Source: Trypanosoma brucei gambiense DAL972
Lineage: Eukaryota; Euglenozoa; Kinetoplastea; Trypanosomatida; Trypanosomatidae
NCBI RefSeq assembly: GCF_000210295.1
Contig: NC_026743.1
Location: 2,480,001 to 2,544,000, forward strand
Direction of reading: 5' to 3'
Length of the DNA: 64,000 bases
Below, one piece after another: positions 24,711 through 34,947 of the stretch; the first letter of the stretch is position 1; each line of letters starts with the position of its first letter. The position numbers were made by a program, and so were the translations under genes. The notes under the pieces were generated by a model that ran no database searches, was not told the origin of the DNA, and was given only the letters and a program-made list of their open reading frames with translations.

Positions 24711-27692
24711 TCACAGAAGCGGAATGGAAAGCTGGACACTGTCCGAAATGCAACAGGACCAGTCACCCGCCGCAGTCCTCCTCGACATCAACTCCAGCAA
24801 CTCGTCACACAGAAAGTCACCAGCAGCACTGGGAGAAGCACTCAGTAATTGAGCCTCCACATCAGCCAGCCGCCTGCCATGCCGCTCGTCTGCTGCACCA
24901 GCAACCTCCATACGATCTTCAGAGCGGACGGCTTCACAATGCTCGCATTGGGGTACCTGAGAAGTTCGACTGAACTTACCGCAGCAAACACAGCACCACG
25001 GCGCATATTGCAGTGTTATCGTGTCAGCGGACCTCCGCGTCCCGCAGCCGTGCCGCTGGCAGTAGCCGTCCCAGCTGTTGTTCACACTCCTGCATACGAC
25101 GCACTGCCAAACATGTACCTCCGTCGATGGTACAGCAGGATGCAGTGCATAACAGCGGCGGCAACACCATCCGTGCACGGCGACGTCGCCACAAACCCCG
25201 CAGGTCCACGCCTCGTGGCGATTGAACAAAACTGGATCTAGGCGATGTACCCCACAATGCATGCACACGTCGCTGCAATTCCTCTCCGGTTTAGTCTGAA
25301 GGAGAACCCCCTCATCATCGCGGTGGTTATGACGGCCCCCGCACGCGTGGCAGTGCCAAGGCACGTCAGGAAGTAAAGGGAGAAACTGCGAGAGCATACC
25401 CATGGGCCGCTGGCAGTTTTGGCAGCTTCTGGCACTGTCTGGTGTGAGGGAATGGCAAAATGGGCAGCGCCACAGACGCCTCTCAAACGCAGCCACATCC
25501 CTAGGGTGTGGGGCGGCACACGCTGGACACTCGTCTCGCAACCCCAGACGACGAAGACGAAGCCGCCACCATTCGCGGCAGTAGACACATACACAACTTG
25601 CATCCGCCTTCCCGAAACTACACACACTGCACCACCGACGAAGCGGACTGTTCAGGGCACCACAACCACATTTCCACTCAAAAAAACTTGCCGCCCAACC
25701 CGTATCGCCAGCACCACAGTCCATACAAGTTTGAACCTTTGAATTGTTTCTGGAGACCCCCAGTTGAGAATAAGAATGGCAATAATCACACGCCCAAAGG
25801 CACGGTGTTGCGGCGCCACCGTGGGTCTTTACACACAACACTCTGTTGTCATGCTCCACAGAGAGCCCGCGAGGATGGGGATGGCTACAAGCAAAGCAGG
25901 TATCAATGTAATCCCCCGAAGAAGACACCCAAGAACAATGAGGACACGTCCATGCATGTTCGACCAAATGACGCGAAACACAAGCAGCGCACGAAACAGC
26001 CCCCAACTGGATGGGATTCACGCATTCACAACCACAAGTCCACGAAGACGCGGCCTTCATCCCTGCCTTAAGCCCCTCTGCCTCACACTCTAGCTGATTT
26101 AGCGAGAGCCAAGGTAGGAAGCTGGTTAAGTGCGTTAGGGGAGCGTCACAGATGGTCATACGCAGCGGTCTCCCAATCAGTAATCCCCATTTCACCAGTT
26201 CACCAGCATACTTCCCCAGGGCGGATGCAGACCGTACAACATCAAACAACGCGGAGGCTATGCGTGCGCCTAAGTTCACTATTCCGTAGTGTGCCGCGCG
26301 GCGATGATGCGGATGACCACTGGCAGCAACGTACATCTCATCTCCAACAATCTTCCGATGGCTAAGTAGCACCTCCAACTCATTCCAAATAAAGCTGCGT
26401 CGATTGTCCCGCGCCTCCGCGATGGCCTCCTCACAGAGCAGTAATTCCAACACGGCGGCCACAGTACAAACGTCCAAAAGTCCTCTCATCGGACCGAAGT
26501 GTAGCGCCTTACACTTGGCTAACATACTGCTTACACCAGCGTCCCGGAGGACCCTCAACAAACTACAAGCGGCAACTGCTGCAGAATCGCATGCCGAAGA
26601 TGCGCCAGCTCCACCTGAGTTTCCCCCCTCTTTGCAAAAAGAACGAAACACATTCATCATCGTTAATATGGCTTCTCGGTAGCGATCACCTTCCGCGTTG
26701 TCGTTCCTGGCGAAGACGCATGCGTTCATGAGAATCCCCGCTGGCCGTGTCATCAACGCTGAGATGTCAGTTACCTTCCAATTCAGTTGACGGAAGAGCT
26801 TTCGAAAGGCAAACGCCGCGTACTCAAGTGTTGATGCCCACCGCTCATCACGACCCATTCCTGACTCCCGTCGCCCAGGTATTGTGAGGTAATATTCAAA
26901 CACATCAACGTCATTCACCAAAGCGGTGCCACACGTAGGCATAACGAGTTCCTCACCCTCAACAGCAGCACGGAAGAACTCTGCATACTGAAGGAGTCGG
27001 CACTGCTCAGAGTACAGCTTACGAAGCTTGCGGACCAGGACGGGTGGCATGCGCGTCACGGTGACGTCATCAGCAAGGGGTGGAAGAAGCTCCTGCAAAC
27101 GTAAAACATCGGTATAGTAGTCCCGAACAATTGCTAGAAGTTCCCGGTGAGCCTGATCAAAAGCCGATGGCTCCGCAAATGCAGGGTTGGAAGCGATTGC
27201 AAAGAACACCTGGTGCCAGTAGTGTAACCGTTCACTTGGTTCAGCTGCCCCGCCATGATCAATGGCGGCACGCCAGGTAGATGGTAGCAAAGAACGCAAC
27301 GCGGAGACATCTCCTCTTATCACAACTGTCGGCGAGCTCCCCGCACTGTCACGCCACAACCAAGGCAAGTGGTCGTGGTGAACGGAGGGCACTAGGTACC
27401 TGGCGATCTCACGTCTCCTGCGCTCATCCATCAGCGCACCTCGTCGGTAGAGCAACTGAAGGAACGGAATTAGCAAGGGGCGGTTGGCATTGTTAAGCAA
27501 GGCCTCGGGTGAGTGTTGAATAGCCTCCGTACTGGTGGTGAGCGCCGTAAAGGAAAGTCCATCATCCCACAAATCGGCAGATATAACAAGTTGTAAGTCG
27601 CTTGAGGCAGCGCCCATGCCAATCGAGTGCTTTTTCGCATATCGACACGTGGCAAATATGCGCTTTGGGACCCCTGACGGTTTCCTCAGCAT
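24711..27692 (-). CDS. Protein with about ten RanBP2-type zinc fingers, probably mitochondrial
   Basis: Unrecognised 993-residue protein from ATG 27692. The N-terminus (MLRKPSGVPKRIFATCRYAK) is basic and lacks acids, like a mitochondrial import signal. Residues 30-545 are mostly helical with no domain I know. From about 549 to 925 follow around ten zinc fingers of the form W-x-C-x(1-4)-C-x(n)-C-x2-C: for example WTCPHCSWVSS...CFAC, WACDYC...CMDC, WKCGCGALNS...CSVC, WRCPFCHSLTPDSARSCQNC, WTCGVC...CRRC and WQCVVCRSVNNSWDGYC. Such RanBP2-type fingers often bind single-stranded RNA or proteins. Spacing and inserts vary and some fingers lack the usual Asn. By analogy it may act in mitochondrial RNA metabolism, but that is inference. 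Confidence 0.85.
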   Translation of the reverse strand: MLRKPSGVPKRIFATCRYAKKHSIGMGAASSDLQLVISADLWDDGLSFTALTTSTEAIQHSPEALLNNANRPLLIPFLQLLYRRGALMDERRRREIARYLVPSVHHDHLPWLWRDSAGSSPTVVIRGDVSALRSLLPSTWRAAIDHGGAAEPSERLHYWHQVFFAIASNPAFAEPSAFDQAHRELLAIVRDYYTDVLRLQELLPPLADDVTVTRMPPVLVRKLRKLYSEQCRLLQYAEFFRAAVEGEELVMPTCGTALVNDVDVFEYYLTIPGRRESGMGRDERWASTLEYAAFAFRKLFRQLNWKVTDISALMTRPAGILMNACVFARNDNAEGDRYREAILTMMNVFRSFCKEGGNSGGAGASSACDSAAVAACSLLRVLRDAGVSSMLAKCKALHFGPMRGLLDVCTVAAVLELLLCEEAIAEARDNRRSFIWNELEVLLSHRKIVGDEMYVAASGHPHHRRAAHYGIVNLGARIASALFDVVRSASALGKYAGELVKWGLLIGRPLRMTICDAPLTHLTSFLPWLSLNQLECEAEGLKAGMKAASSWTCGCECVNPIQLGAVSCAACVSRHLVEHAWTCPHCSWVSSSGDYIDTCFACSHPHPRGLSVEHDNRVLCVKTHGGAATPCLWACDYCHSYSQLGVSRNNSKVQTCMDCGAGDTGWAASFFEWKCGCGALNSPLRRWCSVCSFGKADASCVCVYCREWWRLRLRRLGLRDECPACAAPHPRDVAAFERRLWRCPFCHSLTPDSARSCQNCQRPMGMLSQFLPLLPDVPWHCHACGGRHNHRDDEGVLLQTKPERNCSDVCMHCGVHRLDPVLFNRHEAWTCGVCGDVAVHGWCCRRCYALHPAVPSTEVHVWQCVVCRSVNNSWDGYCQRHGCGTRRSADTITLQYAPWCCVCCGKFSRTSQVPQCEHCEAVRSEDRMEVAGAADERHGRRLADVEAQLLSASPSAAGDFLCDELLELMSRRTAAGDWSCCISDSVQLSIPLL

Positions 27693-28547
27693 GGCGCCGC
27701 TCCCATTCGTTAGTTACGCGCAAGCGCATCGACAAAAACACAGGTAAAAACGAAAAAAAAAAAAAGAGGCACAAAAAGTTAGAATGAAGAAAAATATGAT
27801 TTTTCTTTTCAATGGAAATAAGGAGGTTGGGAAACAGACACGCGGTGGAGGAAGGCAATATTGCAACCATGAATAACAATGGGTACACGCGGAAGGGCTT
27901 ATTTCCGTTATTGACTGCCATCAAACTGTACAAACCAACCCTGTCGACAAAGGTGGTCCTCCAATGTCTCCCCCCCTTCTCGACACTTTATTTCTTAAAA
28001 CGAGAGAGAGGGTGTCAAGACGAGAAAAAAAAAAAAAGTGAGCCCTCCTTTCCAAGAAAACCAGGCAGCCAGGTTCGAAGATACAATGAGAGCTACGGAC
28101 ACACGGGGACATTTATGGTCCCGGAAATCCGTGGTGAAGTTACGCGTAGTCCCCCTCCCCCCGGGAGCGGGACAGAAAAAAACGTCTCCACGAAACACCG
28201 AGAGCTCCATCATTCCCCTGCACCATGGATATCGGTCACCTCCTTTCCTTCTGCTACCGTGTCCTCCCCTCTCCCCCCCCCACCCCGTCCTAAGTGGGTG
28301 CCACCTCGAATTCGAAGAGAAATAACAAGAAGGAACGCGCTCTATCCAGACAGGAACAAACATAACCAATCCCTTTTCTTCACGTACGCTCACGCATGGT
28401 GAGCAACAGAACATCACCGCTTCCGGACCGAGAAATGAGCATCGTCGCCAACGTCGACCGTCCACGTCTATTTAACCAACACCTCTCACGTTACACCCCT
28501 ACGCACCCACCAGTTTGTTTTTCATGGTCATCCGCACTCACTCTTCC
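27693..28547. other. Intergenic region, CEP19-like / zinc-finger gene
   Basis: Splice tract for the zinc-finger gene (plus-strand A-rich block 27748-27795, A-run at about 27751-27763) and a second A-run at 28026-28038 (T13 on the coding strand). C-rich runs lie at 28150-28165 and 28270-28290. No gene is seen; the plus-strand 196-codon frame is noise. Confidence 0.5.
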
Positions 28548-29699
28548 CTAGTCCGAGTCGTCCCACTCACTGCGCTCCGTTGGGTTCACGTCGAGCCTCT
28601 TGTCGTAGACATACCCCGGGTCACCGGGCCGAAGGGCATTCTGCATGAAGCCCTCGTTCATTTTTGCTTTGAATTCCTGAAGGGTGATATCGTCAGCATC
28701 ATTAAGGTCTACATTCTTCAAGGCCGCCTCTGGATCGCGGTAAAGAAGGCCAACATCAGCCTTATTTACCTCCGGCTCTACAGTTTTTGCCGAAGTCATA
28801 TGCTGCTCTTCCTCACCAGTGTTGTGTGCAGCGGACGCGTTGTCTGAATATCCAATCTGCTGCTTCCAGTCAAACTGAGGTTGAAGAGGACCCTCTGGTT
28901 TAACCGTGCTGGCGTGACTCTCCACACTCTTCCGCATCAACTCTTGTAGGCGCTGAAGGTATGAACGTAATTGGGATTCGCTAACCAGCATCCCATGCGA
29001 GCGGACCAAGCGCCTGAGCAACGGTGCTATTGGGGAATTCTCATGGAGCAGGCCATCAAGTGGAATGAATCGGCGACGCGGCCTCCCATTATACGTGTAA
29101 AATATAAGAATCTCCACCGGCTGAACGCGCAGACCAATACTTTTCACGGCAACAAGTCCATCCTTCAAAGAACTTGACGGGGCGGTGTTGTCGCTTTCCC
29201 ACCATCGTGAAGGGGTAAAAGAGTCGAGCACAGGTCGTTCAATAAGGTCACTAGCTAGCTCATCGGCACTAATGGAAACACAGCCCTTCTCGTTAAGGTC
29301 CTTCACTCGACAAGATGCAAACCGTTCCAGAACAGTGCTCGGGATGTTGCTAGTTAGCATGGCGGCACTCGTGACGATAGCATCTGCATACTCGCTAACC
29401 CTGCAACCTTGTGGATACAAACTGAGTGTCACCTCACGGGCCTCCTGCACGTCATCATCGCGTTCCCCACGCAAACGTTGCCTCAGCGAAGCATAGCGTT
29501 TGGTCATATCTTGGTACCACTGGGTACCGCTCAATGTCGCCAAACTGAGGTAATTGGAAGAGTCATCACTGCCACAACAGCTGCTGCGGGTACGCAAAAC
29601 TAACTCGTGAAATGCTTTCAGAGGTTCCTCGCTGTACTTCGCGTAGAGGTGACACACAAAAACTGACAGTTCCAGTCCCAGATCAGACACAAACTGCAT
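28548..29699 (-). CDS. CEP19: CEP19-like ciliary/basal-body protein
   Basis: From ATG 29699 the protein has 383 residues; the longer frame starts only with TTG, and the splice tract with AG (complement of 29746-29768) lies inside it. The C-terminal 200 residues follow human CEP19 segment by segment: IGLRVQPVEILIFYTYNGRPRRR (family: GIRFQPPAIILIYE...RQR), a leucine-rich helix QLRSYLQRLQELMRK, then LNDADDITLQEFKAKMNEGF (family: [20 protein letters not shown]), DPGYVYDKRLDV (family: DPNFVYDIEVEF) and an acidic SEWDDSD end. CEP19 sits at centrosomes and basal bodies and, with RABL2, helps load the IFT-B train. The first 180 residues are trypanosome-specific and helical. By analogy it should act at the flagellar base. 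Confidence 0.72.
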   Translation of the reverse strand: MQFVSDLGLELSVFVCHLYAKYSEEPLKAFHELVLRTRSSCCGSDDSSNYLSLATLSGTQWYQDMTKRYASLRQRLRGERDDDVQEAREVTLSLYPQGCRVSEYADAIVTSAAMLTSNIPSTVLERFASCRVKDLNEKGCVSISADELASDLIERPVLDSFTPSRWWESDNTAPSSSLKDGLVAVKSIGLRVQPVEILIFYTYNGRPRRRFIPLDGLLHENSPIAPLLRRLVRSHGMLVSESQLRSYLQRLQELMRKSVESHASTVKPEGPLQPQFDWKQQIGYSDNASAAHNTGEEEQHMTSAKTVEPEVNKADVGLLYRDPEAALKNVDLNDADDITLQEFKAKMNEGFMQNALRPGDPGYVYDKRLDVNPTERSEWDDSD

Positions 29700-30206
29700 T
29701 TGCTGCACCGCCTGTTCCCCCTCTCCTGATTCTTGGACATGTCCAAAAGCCAAAACAAAAAAGAAGGTTGCACCCGTGCCAAATAAGAACAAAGACGCAG
29801 GAATATGTAAAACAAAGCGAAAAGGAAAGAAATCGAACGCCGGCCTACAAGGCAGTCACCCCGTATGCAGAACGCGACCAAACACCATTAGATCATATTT
29901 CCACGCACACACAAACGCAAACACACAACAGCAGATACGGCAGAAAAGAAGCAAGAGAACGTAGGACCTACATGCAGCGTCGGTACTGAGAAACACAAGG
30001 GCACATCCAACCCCTTCCACCTCGCCTAAGTGGGTACACACACGCCTCCACGCACCCATCACATCCTGTGGTTTACCATACAAACACGTGCAGCCCCCTT
30101 GGTCTCCATTTCTCTCTCGACCTTTTGCTTGCACAGCGGCACCCTCGGCCGTTCACGGGCGCAGGCAACAGCTGTACACGTGTAACGCTACAGCTGAGGG
30201 CACCAT
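29700..30206. other. Intergenic region, PRP31 / CEP19-like
   Basis: Splice tract for the CEP19-like gene at 29746-29768 (coding-strand pyrimidines) followed by AG before ATG 29699. The remainder is presumed PRP31 3'UTR. No gene is seen. Confidence 0.5.
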
Positions 30207-31274
30207 TTATCTTAAATTCCGTCGCGGCCGCTTCCTTCTCCGTCTCTCGTAAGTATTGTTTCCCGCACCCCGCAGCACAGGGGGGTCAAGCCACGACAAC
30301 ATCTTCAATCGCACCAGTTCACGCTGTCTCACACCCTCTTGGTGGCTGGCGGCCCGTCTATTCGCATCGATGCGTGCAAGCACCGTGGCGGTGCTAGATA
30401 CAAGACGCAACGCCTTGGGCCGAAGCTGCGGCGGGTGGTTAACAACAAAATCAGAATTACTTAAAAATCCAGTGGTTTTAAGCGCGATACCGCTACTGTT
30501 GGCGCGCGTGCTACCGAGCCGAGACAATTCTGTTGGATCCATAGCTGCAAGCGGTGCTACGCCCCCTGCAATAGCGAAGAGCTGGGAGGTGATCCCAGTG
30601 CCAAGAAAGGCACAAAGGTTTGGACAGATGAGTGGCATCGACCGCTGGATGTATTCCAGAAAGGTTTGCTTCGCCGCTTCGAGTGTTTCTATCTCCTGAC
30701 ACGCTTCGAGCACACGCTGCAGCTCCTCAGGTGACAGCTCACGTCCTGTGGTAGTCGATGCGCAAGCGATGATAACAGCGGTAAGCTGCGAGGGCACCAA
30801 CTCATCAAGCTGATCAATTACCTGAGAAAGGTCCATATTGTTCTGCAGAAGCTGCACCACACGTGCATAGAGGAGACCGGAAGTAAAAAACATGGCAAGC
30901 TCTGGAAACCGCTGACTGTAGTGAGCCCGTGCGTAAACAACCGCCTTACTCTTTTCAACCTCAATGCGCAGTACAAGGTTGCTTGAGTCAATCACAAACT
31001 GATATTCGGGGTCATCCGGCGTTATCGTATTCTTCACGTTTTCCTGCTCACTGTAGTCGCTAAGTTTCTGCAGCATACTGCTCATATGGCCAGACCGCAG
31101 CAATGCAGTTACTTCCTTCACGCTATTGTGCCGTCTTGCATCATCATCTGACGCAATGGACTCCCCTACACCAATTGTCTCCTCCAAATAAATGTCCAGA
31201 CCTTCATCTCTCCTGCTCTGGAGGTCGTCAACTCGCTCACCGAAACCATCCCATCCGGTTTCGATATAGCTCAT
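30207..31274 (-). CDS. PRP31: U4/U6 snRNP protein PRP31
   Basis: Tri-snRNP assembly factor that binds U4 snRNA together with the 15.5K protein; nuclear. ATG 31274 (355 residues) is used, because the seven codons upstream start at GTG and a CTTAG acceptor sits between them. The coiled-coil/NOSIC part includes DSSNLVLRIEVEKSKAVVYA and FPELAMFF; the Nop domain follows with LCAFLGTGITSQLFAIAGGV, the signature shared with Nop56/58. It ends in a highly basic tail (RRRRKRPRRN), probably a nuclear signal. Shorter than human PRPF31 (499 residues), mainly at the C-terminal side, as expected for a trypanosome. It fits a genome where trans- and rare cis-splicing need U4/U6. Confidence 0.92.
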   Translation of the reverse strand: MSYIETGWDGFGERVDDLQSRRDEGLDIYLEETIGVGESIASDDDARRHNSVKEVTALLRSGHMSSMLQKLSDYSEQENVKNTITPDDPEYQFVIDSSNLVLRIEVEKSKAVVYARAHYSQRFPELAMFFTSGLLYARVVQLLQNNMDLSQVIDQLDELVPSQLTAVIIACASTTTGRELSPEELQRVLEACQEIETLEAAKQTFLEYIQRSMPLICPNLCAFLGTGITSQLFAIAGGVAPLAAMDPTELSRLGSTRANSSGIALKTTGFLSNSDFVVNHPPQLRPKALRLVSSTATVLARIDANRRAASHQEGVRQRELVRLKMLSWLDPPVLRGAGNNTYERRRRKRPRRNLR

Positions 31275-31667
31275 CTTGGCCAGGCTAAGCAGCACAGGGG
31301 TGAGAAGTTAAAAAAAAAACAAAAGAGGAAGCCAAGGGTCAGCAGGAATTTATCACCATCAAAATGCAACACAAGCAGAACGTTAAACCACATAATTATA
31401 ACAAAACGGTTTCAGTCCATATTTCCTCTCACACTACTTCTCACTCCGCTTTCCCTGGTGATGCCAAGACATGCCATGGCACCCTTCGTGAAGTGCATAT
31501 ATTCTCCTTTTTTTCTTTTTATTTCACCCCGACTGACGACGGCGACGGTGAGAGGGGGGAAAGGAAGAGAGAAAAATGGCAATCAGTAAAGGGAAAAAAG
31601 TAAAATAAAAAGAGCGGCACCATATGAAAAACAGAGGGCAGGGGAATGTGGAACCGCGTGGACGCGC
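31275..31667. other. Intergenic region, Iwr1-like / PRP31
   Basis: Splice tract for PRP31 at 31310-31330 (plus-strand A-run) and an A/G-rich block at 31555-31612 that may mark the end of the Iwr1-like mRNA. No gene is seen. Confidence 0.5.
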
Positions 31668-32795
31668 CTAATAACCGTCATCCGTATCATTCCAACTACT
31701 GCCCAGCGGGTCGCCAACATCACTATCTCCACAAAACCCAGAGCTCCCCCAAACGCCACGAGGCCTGTGACATCTCTCGTCGTCATATGTACCTGCTGTA
31801 CTCATCCCATCCGTCCGGATACTGTTACTGCTACTAGTTTCATCTGGGTACTCATTGGCAGAAAAGTCAGCAGCATTGCTGTCGTACTCATCGTCTTTGC
31901 GATGGTCAGGATATAAGTACAACTCAGGGTCGATAGCCCCTTGCTCGTCCAGGAGAAAGTCGTCATAATTTTTTTGCAGGGCGTCGTAAAGTAACAGTTC
32001 AGCTTTATTAACGGCCACACTGCGGTTAGCCAGCGACTCACCAAAAGAAAGAACATAATCATGGTACGTCCCTTCGCGGTGCCGCTTTCGCTCCGACCTG
32101 AAGGCAAAATAAGGCTTCACACAAGAGATCGCAGTTGATTCTCCATCGTCATCATCCGTTATGCGCAGATTACCAAATCCAAACACGTCATCCTCCTTCA
32201 TGTTTTTGTCCCCTTCTTCTTCGTTCACTTCGCCCACAGCGTCAGCCGCTGCACCCTTGTCAAGGATATATACCGACCAGCTTCCCTCACTGTCAATCGC
32301 CACTGAATCTCCAGGACCGACTAACACATCACCAACGATAGAAGAGACCGGAACTACACCCACTTCACCCGATTTTTTCCCTACAACTTGGCAATCCATC
32401 ACCAGGTTTCCCTGGGCATCCCACACCCGCTCAACAGACAAAGCGGTATTCGAAGGGAGAACCGCAGAATTCGCCAGAGCATAAGTCTTATCATCCCCTG
32501 CTGCGCCGCACGCGCCACGTTCGAGCAAACGAAAAAAAAGCACTCGTCGCTGACACTCATCTTCCACGCTACCCGACGCACGTGGTGTCGGCGGTGCATC
32601 CAACGCATCATTCTTCGTGTTATTAGACGCGTCGCAGCCGACCCTCACACCTCGGCTTGAATCCAGGCGCACACGCAGTAGTGGTGGGGCCACTAACCCA
32701 CCACTCTCACTTGCGGTGCACCTCGAACGTTTTATGCGCATGATGATCCCCTGAGATCCTACTGTCGGAGGGAGCACACGCATAACCTCGTTCAT
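31668..32795 (-). CDS. IWR1: Iwr1-like RNA polymerase II nuclear import factor
   Basis: 375 residues from ATG 32795. Iwr1 binds assembled RNA polymerase II in the cytoplasm and carries it into the nucleus via a bipartite nuclear signal. An N-terminal basic segment IIMRIKRSR resembles the Iwr1 start (family: ...RIKRKR). The diagnostic C-terminal region is present: DPELYLYPDHRKDDEYDSNA followed by ADFSANEYPDE, matching the family pattern '...D-D/E-DSNAE-x-(Y/W/F)-x-x-N-(D/E)-YPDE'. The chain is strongly acidic and otherwise low in motifs, as usual in this family. No other RNA polymerase genes are nearby. Confidence 0.78.
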   Translation of the reverse strand: MNEVMRVLPPTVGSQGIIMRIKRSRCTASESGGLVAPPLLRVRLDSSRGVRVGCDASNNTKNDALDAPPTPRASGSVEDECQRRVLFFRLLERGACGAAGDDKTYALANSAVLPSNTALSVERVWDAQGNLVMDCQVVGKKSGEVGVVPVSSIVGDVLVGPGDSVAIDSEGSWSVYILDKGAAADAVGEVNEEEGDKNMKEDDVFGFGNLRITDDDDGESTAISCVKPYFAFRSERKRHREGTYHDYVLSFGESLANRSVAVNKAELLLYDALQKNYDDFLLDEQGAIDPELYLYPDHRKDDEYDSNAADFSANEYPDETSSSNSIRTDGMSTAGTYDDERCHRPRGVWGSSGFCGDSDVGDPLGSSWNDTDDGY

Positions 32796-33570
32796 CTTTA
32801 AGTGTGCGACTACGCACTACCTCACAAAGCAGTGGAAAGGGGCGGTTATGCAAGAAGGGGTGAAAAGAAGGGGGATTGGAGAAGAGAAAAAACGAAGATG
32901 CGGGGGGAAAGGCTCCTAGCGCATCGGTGGGAGAGGCACGAAATGGAAAAATTGCAGTACACATAGCAAAACGGAGATACCTACCTAACAACGGTATGGT
33001 GGTTGTGGGGAAATCTTTATGAGCATAAACACACGCGAAAAGAAAGAAAGAGGAAAGCGATGGATTTGTTACAGCTGGAGATTGACCTCCCCGTAACCCA
33101 AGCGCCGCCCAATACAACTGCTACTGTTCCAAGTATTTGTCTGCTTTGAATCGTGGATCCGTACGGCATATTTAATCCGCCAAGGACATGTGAATTTGAG
33201 AGCCACATACGGGGACCACGGAGTAAACACGTACTGACTAACCCACTACAAGGAAAAAAGAAAAACATTTAGCATTAAAAAGGGAAGGTAAGGTAACATA
33301 CGAGGCAGGGGGTATGCACAGAGCGAATAGCAATACAGCACATCGAGTTGCTGTACAAAATCCCAACGTGCCAGCCGATTCATCTCTTCCGCACCACCAT
33401 CACATCAACACCGGTATTCATGAGGAACGCTGACACGCACTCGCTCACCCACACGAAGTCCCCGTCTTTGTCTCTCGCTCCGCTTCACTTCGCTTTTTCC
33501 CTTCCACGGAGACACTCGGCTAACTATGCCACAAACTTACTTACAGTGCCAGCAAATGTTGGACCGTCAA
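32796..33570. other. Intergenic region, tetraspanin-like / Iwr1-like
   Basis: Splice tract for the Iwr1-like gene at 32853-32898 (plus-strand purine-rich). The 300 bp nearest the tetraspanin-like gene are presumed 3'UTR. No gene is seen. Confidence 0.5.
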
Positions 33571-34476
33571 TTAGTACTCGTACTGAAAATATAACGGACT
33601 CTCTCTAGGCCTGCGTGCGCGCCGAAGGGCAACTGCAGAAAGAAGTAGTAGAATAAACCCACAAGCCATCAACGCACCAACCGTTGCTGGAAGGGCTGGC
33701 CGGGTGTCCTCTACAATCCTCGGCCCGCACGTGTCTCTATAGATGTTCGATTCGCCGCACACCGGGGAGCAATACAACTTCGGCCACGTAATCTCCTCCA
33801 GAGTTATCGGGTCGAGCATCACATGGCCGTCGCGGGACACAAGGTAACAAACGCGTGGCCGGATCCCAGGGATGTGCCTCGTTGCATTACTAAAACAGCA
33901 CCTCCCCTTTTCGAAGCCAGAGCATTTGTAATTCGCCTGGATGTTGCAAATGAGCTCAGGTTGCTCCTGCACAGCCTCGCGCCACACCCCCGAAAGCATT
34001 GTATCCAAAGGAAGGATGTCCATCAACAAAAGGAGAAACAAAAGACCCAAGGAAAGCACCGGTACCGCTGACGCCATGAGCATCACTGAGAATAGCATCG
34101 ATGGCATCTTCGACTTGAAGTACACTGAGAAAATGCCGACGACTCCCAGTAAAAGGTTGAACACACCAGTACAAAGCAGAACGACCTTGAAGAGTGACCA
34201 GTGATCGCCCCAATTTACCGCCGTCGGAAACAGACCCCACACCACAAACGGTAAACATAGGGTCGCACCAAGTAATATAAAGAAGAACGAAAAGCACGAG
34301 GAACAGCAACAGTACACCCCACAGGAACGACAGCAACCGCTTTCTACCTCCTCCTCCTCGACTTGTACATACATGCTGCTCGGCCAATAATCATCATTCC
34401 TAAACGCGTACGCGTCTGGCCCCCGCACATAGCCTTGAGCCGGCTCGGTCTGATCAAGCAGTTTTCCTCCGGCCAT
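33571..34476 (-). CDS. Tetraspanin-like four-pass membrane protein
   Basis: 301 residues from ATG 34476. Four membrane segments can be read: SFFFILLGATLCLPFVVWGL (about 63-82), LFKVVLLCTGVFNLLLGVVG, MLFSVMLMASAVPVLSLGLL, and near the C-terminus VGALMACGFILLLLSAVAL. A large loop between segments 3 and 4 carries several Cys (ICNIQANYKCSG, GRCCFS, CYLVS, YCSPVCGES), as in the tetraspanin large extracellular loop; a C-C pair is present though not a perfect CCG. Cys-rich palmitoylation-type sites (GCCRSCGVYCCCSSC) precede the first helix. Probably a surface or endosomal organiser; tetraspanin-like is a topology-based call. Confidence 0.7.
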   Translation of the reverse strand: MAGGKLLDQTEPAQGYVRGPDAYAFRNDDYWPSSMYVQVEEEEVESGCCRSCGVYCCCSSCFSFFFILLGATLCLPFVVWGLFPTAVNWGDHWSLFKVVLLCTGVFNLLLGVVGIFSVYFKSKMPSMLFSVMLMASAVPVLSLGLLFLLLLMDILPLDTMLSGVWREAVQEQPELICNIQANYKCSGFEKGRCCFSNATRHIPGIRPRVCYLVSRDGHVMLDPITLEEITWPKLYCSPVCGESNIYRDTCGPRIVEDTRPALPATVGALMACGFILLLLSAVALRRARRPRESPLYFQYEY

Positions 34477-34947
34477 GCTGCGCGCCTTTCCGTTATCCCT
34501 CTCACGTTCAGTACCTTTTCTTCAACGTGTAGGTGGCCTTTCAACCTCGACAGCTGTTACAGCAAAAAACAAATCGGTTGCAACCAAGTTCGCTCACTAC
34601 CTTCACGCTCACTACGGAAAGAAGGAAAGAAGTGAATGCAGACGTAGGCAGGTGTAGGCAGTTGTGTCACAACACACAAAAACGGGAAGAAACAAAGTCG
34701 CAGAAGATCCCGCGTACCAGCACTCCACCCCAACCCCCTTTAGCATCGGGCGTCCTGTACAGTCTGGAGGCGAGATCGCATGCAACAACCTCTCAGACCA
34801 CCTTATTCGCCGCCCCCAATTCAGTTCCGCAAAATCTGCCGGAAATATCTAAACCAAATGGCTCGGGAGCGCACCGCTTCGGAGATGTACACCTCCCCTC
34901 CCACCCATACCTTATTCAGTCACTCCATAAGAGGCAGTCATGTTCCC
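34477..34947. other. Intergenic region, large unknown protein / tetraspanin-like
   Basis: Plus-strand purine block at 34612-34637 serves as the likely splice tract for the tetraspanin-like gene. No gene is seen. Confidence 0.5.

Noticed and set aside
27812..28402. 196-codon plus-strand frame
   Set aside because: On the opposite strand within a spacer; Lys/Pro low-complexity content from purine and C-runs.
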